A stretch of DNA of 32,126 nt, from the NCBI GenBank assembly GCA_036897485.1, contig JAYMTF010000654.1, positions 1 to 32,126 of the forward strand. Direction: 5' to 3'. The notes under the pieces are model-generated. The model did not search any database. It was not told the DNA's origin and worked only from the letters and a program-made list of their open reading frames with translations. Both the position numbers and the translations under genes were made by a program. The DNA is from Pelargonium nanum (taxonomy: Eukaryota > Streptophyta > Magnoliopsida > Geraniales > Geraniaceae). Of this stretch, positions 1 through 32,126 are shown in pieces. Each line of letters begins with the position of its first letter. Positions within the stretch are counted from its first letter, which is position 1.

Positions 1-211
1 CAGATTTCTTAACCTCCTCCAACTTTTCTTTCAACTTAACATTTTGTAATTTCAATTTCTCCTTCTCTTCAGACATACCATTGAACTCAGCCTTCAATTC
101 CTCAAACAACATTAGTTGCATGAGTATAGGTTCTCGGTCTTCTAGGGGAATCGATTCAGCCGAGCTTAATTTAGCTCGAATTTCTTCTGAAAGGGCGGAT
201 AAAATTTTCAT
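1..211 (-). CDS. Possible 5' part of an unrecognised minus-strand gene, cut by the window edge
   Basis: On the minus strand an open frame begins with ATG at 211-209 and stays open to the window edge, giving about 70 residues. The product is strongly charged and begins MKILSALSEEIRAKL; its last third (EEKEKLKLQ...KLKEKLEEVKK) looks like a coiled coil. Just upstream on the minus strand, an AG at about position 224 (ccttag) could be a splice acceptor and CTCAG|gtactt near 280-290 a donor, so the ATG may lie in a second exon after a 5' leader exon. I do not recognise the family. The frame also stays open upstream of the ATG, so the start is uncertain. If real, the gene is divergent from SYD. Codon choice looks coding-like, but the evidence is one short frame, so it could be chance or a fragment. 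Confidence 0.35.
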   Translation of the reverse strand, partial: MKILSALSEEIRAKLSSAESIPLEDREPILMQLMLFEELKAEFNGMSEEKEKLKLQNVKLKEKLEEVKKS

Positions 212-612
212 TGAGGTATTTAAACTAAGGCCAAAAAATAAATACCCAAACAGCAGCAGACAAGAACCATATCTAAGTACCTGAGATTGAGGACGTCCTA
301 ACACCACTTGAGAAGACAAAGCCAACAACTATGGTCAGATCCACAAATGGAGCCGATCACAAGATCAAGAAAGCGAATCTGGTTCTGGAACGAAGAAAAT
401 TCTTCACTAGCAGTCAAGGAACTACACATGCAGAGGAAAAATCGGTCACAACTCCACTGTCTGGACCAAGATCTAGCACGAGCCGAGACAAATTCGCAAA
501 TGAAGACAACCCGACGGACAAACAACCCACCAATCCAGGAGACGGATCAAAATGGAGAAGAAACAAAGCTAAACAGTACAACTACAAGTAATTAAAGACA
601 GAAAAATAAAAA

Positions 613-681
613 GGGGGGGGGGGGTTGGGGTTGGGCCACCGTCACTAGGATGACACGATTTCGCCGGAATAACGGTGGCCC
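613..681 (+). repeat. G-rich tract with quadruplex potential, next to a short inverted repeat
   Basis: A run of 12 G (613-624) is followed by TT, GGGG, TT and GGG up to 635, which fits a four-tract G-quadruplex pattern. The last G tract overlaps the left arm of a perfect 10-bp inverted repeat, GGGCCACCGT (633-642) and ACGGTGGCCC (672-681), with a 29-base loop. Function is unknown. The long G run could also be a sequencing-length artefact. Confidence 0.5.
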
Positions 682-1438
682 AAGCTTAGGTGATGGTGTT
701 GGTGGACAGAGGGAGTCAGCGTACAGAGAACGCTATAAGAGAGAGGGATGGTTAATTGCAATAATTCGACGAGGCTATGTACTCGTCACTTAAAGCACAT
801 AATTATTCTATCTTTTATTTATTTTTACAAATTTTAAATATCATGTGTTATTTCTTACTCAATTCGTCAGTTATCTTAAATAGAATAGATGGTAGACGGA
901 TGAGTTAGGGTATGACTCAATGAAATAGAAGAAAAAGAAAAATTATTTTTCGGTATTGAGAAATGAAAACAAAAATGACATAGATGAGTGTTTGGTTTGA
1001 AATTATTAGTGAACCGGTCATGAGTAATCAACATAAGTGAACCGGTTTAAACTGGAAAAGAGGGACTAGTCAAAATGGGTCAAGATTGTTTGAGGGTAAT
1101 CTAATATGATATTGGTCTCTCAAAAAGTAAACTAAAGATGTCAATGGCATAAATAAGTTTTGAAAATGTGAGGGAATTCCAAAGTTATGAAACATAGCAC
1201 ATAGTTTTATATATATTTTACATGAAAAATCATCTCATATAAGCCAATGACAAGATAACACGTGTACTTAAAGAGCGTCATAACTTGCCACGACTACATG
1301 CTTGAGGATCAAGACCCATACCCTCCAAGACAAATCTGAAAGAAAATAGAAAATATAATTGAGCCTCTCAAAAAAGGCCAATATGTTCGTCACGTCGAAA
1401 GGCTAATTATGAAGTGAAGAACGCTCAAAATATAAGTC

Positions 1439-1815
1439 ATTTTGGAGGGTGGTACGAACTTTTGTTCGTTTTGGACCCCCAAATAGGGTACAAAATTAAG
1501 ACATGCTCCCGAGTTAGTAGATATCACCTTGAGTTTTGGTACGAGACCACAAGTCCAACGGCGGTGTTACTAAGCCATACGACATTATTTGGAGGGTATT
1601 GTGAGCCTTTCTTCGTTTCAGACCTTAGACCAGGGTACACAATCAAGATTTGCTCTTTAGTGAGTGGGAGACCACCTTATGTTATAGGACGACACCCCGA
1701 GTCTAACGGTAGGTTCATTAAGCCAAATGACCTCAATTGGGGGGGGGGGGGTGTTATGAGCCTATGTACGTATCGAACCCCTGGGTAGGGTCCAAGATAT
1801 GTCATAAATAATGAC
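1439..1815. repeat. Diverged tandem repeat, unit about 145 bp, two copies plus a partial third
   Basis: Copy one starts near 1439 and copy two near 1583; a shorter third begins near 1731. Shared landmarks in order are TTGGAGGGT, TTCGTTT followed by GACC, GGGTACA, a GCTC...GTTAGT/GTGAGT stretch, ACCACCTT/CACCTT, and then TCCAACGG/TCTAACGG followed by AAGCCA. The third copy contains a 13-G run and the words ATGAGCCT, CGAACCCC and GGGTAGGG. Translating across the first two copies also gives similar peptides (FGGWYELLFV and FGGYCEPFFV), but this follows from the DNA repetition and the frame is not a credible gene. This may be the remnant of a longer array or part of an unidentified transposon. 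Confidence 0.55.
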
Positions 1816-2319
1816 ATTATTATTACATCATCATTATGACATGATCGATACATCATTAATGTATCACATCACCACCTTGTTAGGACATCATAATTTGAAG
1901 AATAAAGATATCATTTTGGCTCATGACATCATTATGACCGAAACATAACATCATCAAGCCCATTTGCGACTAATCACACTATATTCAATCATAAGTTCTA
2001 AGGGCAATAACCATTTTAAGTCAATATTTGTAAATTCAGTGACTATTTTGGACCAAATACAAATTTAGAGATCCACATAGTTTCAAAAAAAAAAAAAAAA
2101 TTTAATCCACCCTCCACAACAAAGTTAAATAGAAATTTGAGGGAGTAGATAAATTTTAACATGAGTAAATTAAAAAAATAAATACCAATATTACACAAAA
2201 CAGACACTAGAAAACTTTTTAAAAATTCAATTTTTATATGCAAAACGTATTTTTTATTTAAAAAATGAATTGTAATATAGTATTTGATTGTGCACTGGTT
2301 GGGCTAGTAGGTGTTTAGA

Positions 2320-2959
2320 ATGGAAGCTGCTCGTTCGTCTGGTTTACATTTGGGCGAGCTCAGCGACTCTCCTCGCTAAATCTCGTCAGATCGCTCATCA
2401 CAGGTATATCCTAATCTTCTTATCCATATTTCAGATCTCCTATTTTTCCGCTGTTTGCTTCCCTTGAAAATCTTCTCTCCCAAACCACCCAAGAAAACCC
2501 CTAAATTTCTGAACCCTCAAAACACCCATTTGAGAAAATAACACCCATTTTTTTTTCTTTTTCTGCCCAACTATTTATTTATATTTTCGGTTAATTGTTG
2601 GGCCGAGACGAAGGGGATATGATCAGAAATTAGGGAACGATTTTCAATTGGGGTTTTGAGGGTTGTTGATTTGAGCAAGAAATTGCAAAATCTCGATTTA
2701 GGGTTCTGCTACTGAAAAGTCTGTTGGCCTCTGACACTGAGTTTTATGTTCAATGGGCTTAGGTTTTGCTTACCGGAGTTCGATTTTGTCCCGTGTTTTC
2801 TACATGATTATTGCGCCAATTTTCATCCTGGTATTTTGTTTTTATTATCTCATATTTTTACAAATTTTGGTTTGTAACTATGGTGATGGTGCACCCTGAA
2901 CTCTCTTTCCTTGTCAAACATGGTTGAGTTTTTTTATTTTTATTTTTTTTGCAATTCAG
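2320..2959 (+). promoter_or_regulatory. SYD 5' leader: non-coding exon with possible uORF, then a leader intron
   Basis: A donor (CATCACAG|gtatat, cut after 2403) and an acceptor (gcaattcag, ending 2959) bracket a T-rich intron of 556 bases that ends ten bases before the SYD ATG at 2970. The upstream exon therefore looks like an untranslated leader; its 5' end is unknown. It contains an ATG at 2320-2322 opening a frame of 19 codons (begins MEAARSSG) that stops at 2377-2379, inside the same exon. If transcription starts upstream of 2320, this is an upstream ORF that could limit SYD translation. Leader introns are common in plant chromatin genes. No clear TATA box was seen, so the start of transcription is inferred only. 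Confidence 0.45.
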
Positions 2960-2969
2960 TTCAAGCAAG

Positions 2970-27242
<24,273 letters not shown>

Positions 27243-28267
27243 AAGATTTGCTTGTTCAGGTAATGAAGCAAAAATCATGTATATACTGTTTCCTAGGAAA
27301 AAAAAAAGAGGAATGGAATCATTATGTTATTGTAGTGAACTTTTAAACTCTGCCCATATAATATCTTTTGTATGATATATGAAGTATTTGTGGAAATCAT
27401 GTTACTTTTGGGACTTAGGAGTAGTATAAGAGAAGTGGTTTTTGGATTGAAAAGGGGTTAGTTGCAGATAATTCTATCAACATGTTAATTAAAATACATG
27501 TTATAACAAAAAAGTTACTCTCTTTCATTTTGTGCATCACATATACCAATTATTTTCATGTCTTTCGTGTTCTTCATTTTTTTGTAAGCGTTCAAAAAAA
27601 GAAAGAATTTGCTTATGTAATGAAACTAAATGGAGGCAACAACTTTTTTGTTAGGGTTGACTGAGCATGGACTAACTAAAATAAGAAGTGAACAATTGTT
27701 TTAAAACTAAAGGTACAAGAAAAAAATGATAATCTTTATAACAAATTAGTAATTTAATTATTACTTACTTTCCGCGATGAGAATTCTGTTATCTAAACTT
27801 TAAATATCTGTGATAGACATGCAACTTCGCCACTTAAAGTACCTATTAAGATGTTGTCGCACCGTGTACTACCAGTGACAGGTAACTTAATTTGGACTTT
27901 TGGTGACATAATTTTATTGTTGCGATAAGAAGTACATAGGTGCACAAATAAGTACACAAACACTTAAGTGTAAGTAATAAGATTTTGTGGAATGAGCGGA
28001 TCAAAAATTAAATTTTCATTTGTACACTTAAGCTGTTCTTAGATATACCTTAATTAATTTAAAGTGGGAATATATGACCGTAATTCCACAATATCTTAAT
28101 AGTGTTCTTTCTTAATTGACAATTTTATACTGTCATTGTGAGTGTTCAAACTTGGGATTTCAAAAGTAATTCAAACCGTTTGAATCACTTGGCCAACGTA
28201 GCTTGATTTTGTGTTATTAAGGTTACCAATTGCTTGTTTTCAAGGAAAAGAATTGATCCATGAGAAA
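27243..28267. other. Spacer between SYD and the small downstream gene
   Basis: It begins with the presumed SYD 3' untranslated region; AT-rich words around 27355-27380 could serve in polyadenylation, but no clear signal stands out. The rest is AT-rich with no supported gene or repeat. A short frame at 27482-27664 has no coding signature. Confidence 0.6.
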
Positions 28268-28275
28268 TATATATA
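28268..28275 (+). promoter_or_regulatory. Candidate TATA box of the small downstream gene
   Basis: TATATATA followed by GGGACACGG lies about 180 bases upstream of the ATG at 28452. A second weaker candidate, AATTATATACC at about 28329-28339, is nearer. The start of transcription is inferred only. Confidence 0.4.
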
Positions 28276-28451
28276 GGGACACGGCGTGCATGATACACCA
28301 GCCAAGTACTTGACATGAGAATTGGAATAAATTATATACCTTGCTTGGTTGGTTTGAGGCGAAAGCCAATTAAAACATCCATTCTCAACATCTTTACTTG
28401 TATATTTTTAAACCTTCAACCATTTATGTAATACAACAACACAACACAAAG

Positions 28452-29984
28452 ATGGGAATGTTGATGAGTCTTATGGGAAGAGGTTCAATCTAATTTATTA
28501 CATTTTCTTTCTTTTGAATTTAATGACTATTTGTTAAGTTTAAACTATTTTGAATTGTGGAATTTGCAGGATTACCCACAACCCAGATGCTAAATCTGGT
28601 AACAGCAACACTACACAAACGGTTAATTGGGAAAGATATCAAAACCCTCCATGATTTCCAAATTGCTGTTCTTGATATTTTCAAGTAAGTAACTTTTTTA
28701 ATAAGCTCAATCTGTTTCAAAATATAAAATCTTGAGACAGAGATTATAACATTTTAGTTTGAAAAAATAAATCCAATTTATGAAATTTGTATAAGAAATT
28801 TCTTAAAAAATCATTCCAGTGTTATCTTCAAACCAGATTGCTAATCAATAATGATGTTTATTGAAATTTGCAGTACATTGAACTCAGCCTTTCCTGGAAA
28901 ACATTTTGATGCACCATCCCGAGAGGATATAGAGGTTTGTGTGTATTAATTATCAATGTTTTGGACCGGTTCAACGACATCCGGTAATCAACTGATTCGG
29001 ATTTTAAGTGACTCGAAAGACTGGTCAAATCTAGTCAAATCTGGTCAAATTCAATAAAAATCTTTACCGGTTCAACATGGAATCCGGTGGGCCGACTAGT
29101 TTAACCTCCTAGCCGTTTTAAAACATTTTTATTTATGAGGTTTATAAATGGGTAAAATGGTTTTACCGTTTCTGGATTAACACTTTTTTAGGTTTTTGTC
29201 TTGTTTGAACCACTGGAAAACATTATTTTTCTTTTTAATTAAAACCCCTAAATCGGATGTTGTTGATTTTTAAGTGTCACGTCAGCATTTGTTAACACGT
29301 CGTCACGCGACATTAGATACAGAGTCCACGTGTGCATGCCACATCATCACACCGTTTCATTTTTCATCATTCACAACTAAAACAACACCGTTTTTACAAG
29401 CTGTGATGTAAAAATAAATAATGAAACAGAATGTACTGTCTGATGTGACATGCACAAGTGAACGTTGTATCTAACGTCGCGTGATGATGTGTCAACAAAT
29501 GCTGACGTGACACTTAAAAATCGACTACATGCGGTTGACTGAGTTTATTAATCATAAAAAAAATAAGTTTACAATGACTCAAACAAAACAAAACCCTAAC
29601 TAGAAAATAAACCCAAAACACGTGTCAGTACGGGAGAAACAAACTATTTGACCCTTCATAAATTGAATGAAGTTTTAACTAATGAACAAAAAGCAGGAAT
29701 GTTTTAAAACCTGGAAAGATGAGGAAGAGCCAAAAAAGAGGGAGGTATTCTTGAATTTCATGAAGAAGAAGATAAATATGAGCAAGCTAGACCATACCGG
29801 CATGGTCGCCGGAGTAATAGCGCCGCCGGCGGCCATGGTGTTAAAGAGAGCCGGAGAGAACGTGCCTCAGGTGAGAGTCATTAAGCGCATACCGGACGTC
29901 GTCTTCGTTCCCACTGCAACAATCTTGACTCTCATCTCCGTCAAGATTTCCAGAAGGCTCTTCTTCTCTCATGCACAATCTTGA
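28452..29984 (+). CDS. Small conserved-looking plant protein of unknown function, four exons
   Basis: Exons 28452-28482, 28570-28684, 28874-28934 and 29697-29984 join in phase to a 164-residue protein, MGMLMSLMGRGLPTTQMLNL at the start and ending in FFSHAQS. Splice pairs are AAGAG|gttcaa...tttgcag, TTTTCAA|gtaagt...tttgcag and ATAGAG|gtttgt...aaagcag; the first donor is weak. Visible parts: a helix-forming N-terminal half (TLHKRLIGKDIKTLHDFQIA), FPGKHFDAPSREDIEE, an acidic-basic stretch (KTWKDEEEPKKREVFLNFMKKK), then GVIAPPAAMVLKRAGE and a short hydrophobic C-terminal stretch (VVFVPTATILTLISVKI), which might be a membrane or buried helix. I think similar proteins exist across plants, sometimes vaguely labelled calcium-binding, but I see no EF-hand loop and assign no function. 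It follows SYD on the same strand, 1.2 kb downstream. Confidence 0.75.
28935..29696 (+). other. Intron 3 of the small gene
   Basis: A 762-base intron, most of it inserted sequence. The first part has two copies of ACCGGTTCAAC (about 28967 and 29063) and three close copies of GGTCAAATCT/AGTCAAATCT (about 29023-29052). The second part is the fold-back element at 29190-29597. Confidence 0.65.
29190..29597. mobile_element. Fold-back (long inverted repeat) element, 0.4 kb
   Basis: Nearly the whole 408 bases form an inverted repeat with arms of about 200 bases and the centre near 29402, where TTTTTAC and GTAAAAA close the hairpin. The best-matched parts are in the middle of the arms: left GTGTCACGTCAGCATTTGTT against the complement of right AACAAATGCTGACGTGACAC, and TCACGCGAC against GTCGCGTGA. 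The outer ends (AGGTTTTTGT and ACAAAACAAAACCCT) match less well. No frame is present. Long arms with almost no centre suggest a fold-back or Mutator-like MITE; target duplications were not clear, so borders are approximate. Confidence 0.7.
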
Positions 29985-30131
29985 TTCATTTCATTTTAAT
30001 TATGTTGTCGTATAATGTTAATTTTCTACTTCCTGAGAAGGTGTAGTATGTATGATACATTCGATAAGTCGTGAGTGGTTATTTGGTACATGTACTCCAT
30101 GAATGAAATCTAATTCGAAATGTTCTTGAAG

Positions 30132-30990
30132 TATTAGAGGCGTGGGAGCTTAAATATGGCACCTTTAGTGCACGTCATTCTTAGTGTATAATACAAAACA
30201 AGTCGTTTGAACATATAACGCGCAGAATCGGCTGCCACGAGCTCCACACACACTAGACAATTACACGTGACCCCGTTGGAAATATAACACATAGTGGAAC
30301 TCGACAAAATAAAATTTTCCAGCATTAGGGCTAGTTATGAGCTCTTATTCAAAGTTGATGTTTTTCGACTTTTTTCGGTCAAAATCTATTATGCTACCCC
30401 TTTTCAAAATGGGTCCTCTAGAATTTTTTTGAGAAAGGAACGTGAATATCATCCAATGTTAAGCTCATATTAGAGGCGTGAGAGCTACAAATGAGACTAA
30501 AGTGCGCGTCCTTCTTAACATATAGTCCAAAACAAACCGTTTGATTGTAAAACGGACAGTTTTAGTAAAACAATTGTCACGGGCTCCAGCACACTAGAAA
30601 ATTACGTATGACCTAGCGTTGGAAAGATAATACAAAGAGGAAGCGACAAAACAAAAATTTACAGCATAAGACTATGAGCTCTTTAAAGTTGCTATTTCTT
30701 TGGCCAAAATCTGTGATGTGACCCGTTCGCAAAACAAGCTTACTTAGAAATTTTTTGGGATGGACCGATGACATCAACCAACGTTAGTAGATTAATATTA
30801 GACTCGTGGGAGCTCAAAAATAGGACCCAAGTTCCTCCTTAGCATATTGCCTGAAACAAACCGTTCGATCACCAAACACACAATATTACTAGATTGGCTG
30901 CCACGTGCCCCAAACACAATAGAAAATTACGTGTGACCAACCGTTAATAAGATAAGATATAGATAAACACGAAAAAACAAAAACTTCCAA
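30132..30990. repeat. Tandem repeat array, unit about 330 bp, 2.6 copies
   Basis: Copies start at 30132, 30468 and 30796 with TATTAGAGGCGTGGGAGCT, TATTAGAGGCGTGAGAGCT and TATTAGACTCGTGGGAGCT, giving unit lengths of 336 and 328. Shared blocks in order: CAAAACAA(G/A)(T/C)CGTTTGA, ATCGGCTGCCACGAGCTCC or close variants, CACTAGA(C/A)AATTACG, CCGTTGGAAA, CGACAAAA, TATGAGCTCTT, GGTCAAAATCT/GGCCAAAATCT. The third copy breaks off near 30990. The unit size is about twice a nucleosome repeat, as in many plant satellites, but three copies in gene-near DNA may be only a local duplication. Confidence 0.75.
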
Positions 30991-32126
30991 ACACAATAAA
31001 TAATGTTTTTTTGTTTGTGACAACAATAACCTTAATTTTCGGAAGTACTATGATCCTGTTAGAAATATTTAACTTCCGGTTATTTTTTAAATCATAATTG
31101 CACTGTCTTGCCATGAGAATATTGTTTAATAGAATGGACTCAAATTTACTTTTTTTTTTTTTTTTTTTCTAACAACTTATTTAGATGGTTCATTAAATTT
31201 GAAACTGACCATACTAATGTTTACCGAGTATATATATATATGGTGAGTATTGCTCGTTAAAAAATTAATTTCTCAATAAATGCTTTCTAAAACTTAATTA
31301 CCCAATACATGTTGTTTCAGCCACATAGATTCCATGTTATTACATTTTTGTTTTCTTTATTTGGTTAAAATCATTTTACTTCAATTACTTAATTATTTAT
31401 TATTTATGAACTATTTAGAATTTAGAAATTGAACACCATTTATCTCCAAAAAAGAAGAAAAGAAATTGAACACTGGCACTAAATTATTATCTGCAATATA
31501 GAAAATTCAACATGACTCTAATACAATATAATTCAATTGCTCATATCCTAAATGAATTTAAAATTGTTTGTATAACACAACATCTATACAGACTTCAAAC
31601 TTAAGGCATAATACATGTATGTAATCATAGTCAAATCAAAATTCATAATACCAATATAACCGCTTAATGGGTCATCAAATTGATTGTATCAAAATAGATC
31701 ACAATGAAAGATAACAACTCTTGTATCATATTAAATATGGACAAAATCATACAACTCTATTCGAGATTGTAAATCGTATCCTTTATGTCTAATACAATGA
31801 AAATGTAAATAAATTCCAATTGATCGATAGTAGTTGCAATAGTTGAATGATACGATTTCGTCCAAAATGCTGAAAAACAGAGAGAGAAAAAAATGATCAG
31901 TCATGAAGCAACATATATTTGAATCTCGTATAATTTGCTTAAAACAATAAATTTCCAAATACATAAAATCACTAAATGTATGCTTATCATTTAAAATAAC
32001 ATGAACATGAAGTCTATTTGTGCAACCATCAAGATACGTCACAAGTAAGACTACTGATGCTACACATAATTCTGGGCTCATATTTGAGACTCATTTATTT
32101 ATCAAGTCCACTTATTGATAAGACCC
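30991..32126. other. AT-rich intergenic sequence at the right edge
   Basis: It contains a T run of about 20 bases near 31149-31169 and a short TATATATATA tract near 31231. A minus-strand frame at 31731-32081 has 116 codons with a T-rich tract and acceptor-like AG inside it, and no recognisable domain; I do not call it. I see no other gene or element here. Confidence 0.55.

Larger units (their letters stand above)
212..2319. other. Intergenic region upstream of SYD
   Basis: This AT-rich spacer lies between the possible minus-strand gene and the SYD leader exon. Open frames on both strands around 300-595 overlap each other without recognisable domains, and I do not call them; they may be the 5' leader of the minus-strand gene. 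The spacer also holds G-runs at 613-624 and 1739-1751, a 10-bp inverted repeat (633-642 with 672-681), a diverged 145-bp repeat at 1439-1815 and a stretch of repeated CATCAT/ATGAC words at about 1800-1960. Two copies of the word GTGAACCGGT lie at about 1010-1060. No convincing TATA box was seen close to the presumed SYD leader. Confidence 0.6.

Noticed and set aside
308-595. Overlapping open frames of 86 and 95 codons on the + strand, and one of 75 on the minus strand
   Set aside because: They cover the same bases in different frames, have no recognised domain, and the sequence is as well explained as a leader exon of the minus-strand gene.
1414-1788. A 124-codon frame over the 145-bp repeat
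   Set aside because: The repeated peptide pattern follows from the DNA repeat; the frame includes a poly-glycine run from a 13-G tract and has no homology I recognise.
29682-29696. An upstream ATG (MNKKQ) as start of the last exon of the small gene
   Set aside because: It lies in the intron just before the acceptor; the three upstream exons join in phase to 29697 and give a better N-terminus.
31731-32081. A 116-codon minus-strand frame at the right edge
   Set aside because: Rich in Phe, Ile, Cys and Tyr as expected of AT-rich non-coding DNA. It contains a CT-rich tract ending in cag that could be a splice acceptor, but I could not build a coherent exon pair or recognise a family.

Overview
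The window is plant nuclear DNA, most likely from a eudicot: AT-rich, with GT-AG introns of very variable length, a plant-specific chromatin remodeller, a Copia-type primer-binding site and a Stowaway-type miniature element. I cannot name the species from sequence alone.

About three quarters of the window is one gene on the + strand, 2970-27242. It encodes a SPLAYED (SYD)-type SWI2/SNF2 ATPase. I could place 33 coding exons. The exon junctions agree in reading phase throughout, except at the exit of exon 9. The predicted protein is about 3450-3510 residues: a conserved N-terminus, a low-complexity region, the HSA helix, a complete two-lobed SNF2 ATPase, a SnAC-like segment, AT-hook and basic motifs, and a roughly 1500-residue acidic, Ser-rich tail encoded by one 4.5-kb exon. 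That tail contains a diverged internal duplication. The gene has a non-coding leader exon (about 2320-2403) with a possible 19-codon upstream ORF, then an intron that ends ten bases before the start codon.

Layout: 1-211 holds the possible 5' part of an unrecognised minus-strand gene that leaves the window. 212-2319 is intergenic, with homopolymer G tracts and a diverged 145-bp repeat. 2320-27242 is SYD. 27243-28451 is an AT-rich spacer with a TATA-like box. 28452-29984 is a second, small + strand gene of four exons (164 residues), whose third intron carries a 0.4-kb fold-back element. 30132-30990 is an array of about 330-bp tandem repeats, and the rest is AT-rich with nothing I can support as a gene.

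The long SYD introns have collected insertions: a TRIM-like short terminal-repeat element (intron 21), and in intron 29 an antisense fragment resembling the 3' end of a gene, a Copia LTR relic with its primer-binding site, and a Stowaway-like MITE. I see no operon-like or novel multi-gene system. The points most worth checking are the exon 9 frame problem, the exon-like antisense fragment in intron 29, the duplicated C-terminal tail, the fold-back element and the 330-bp array.
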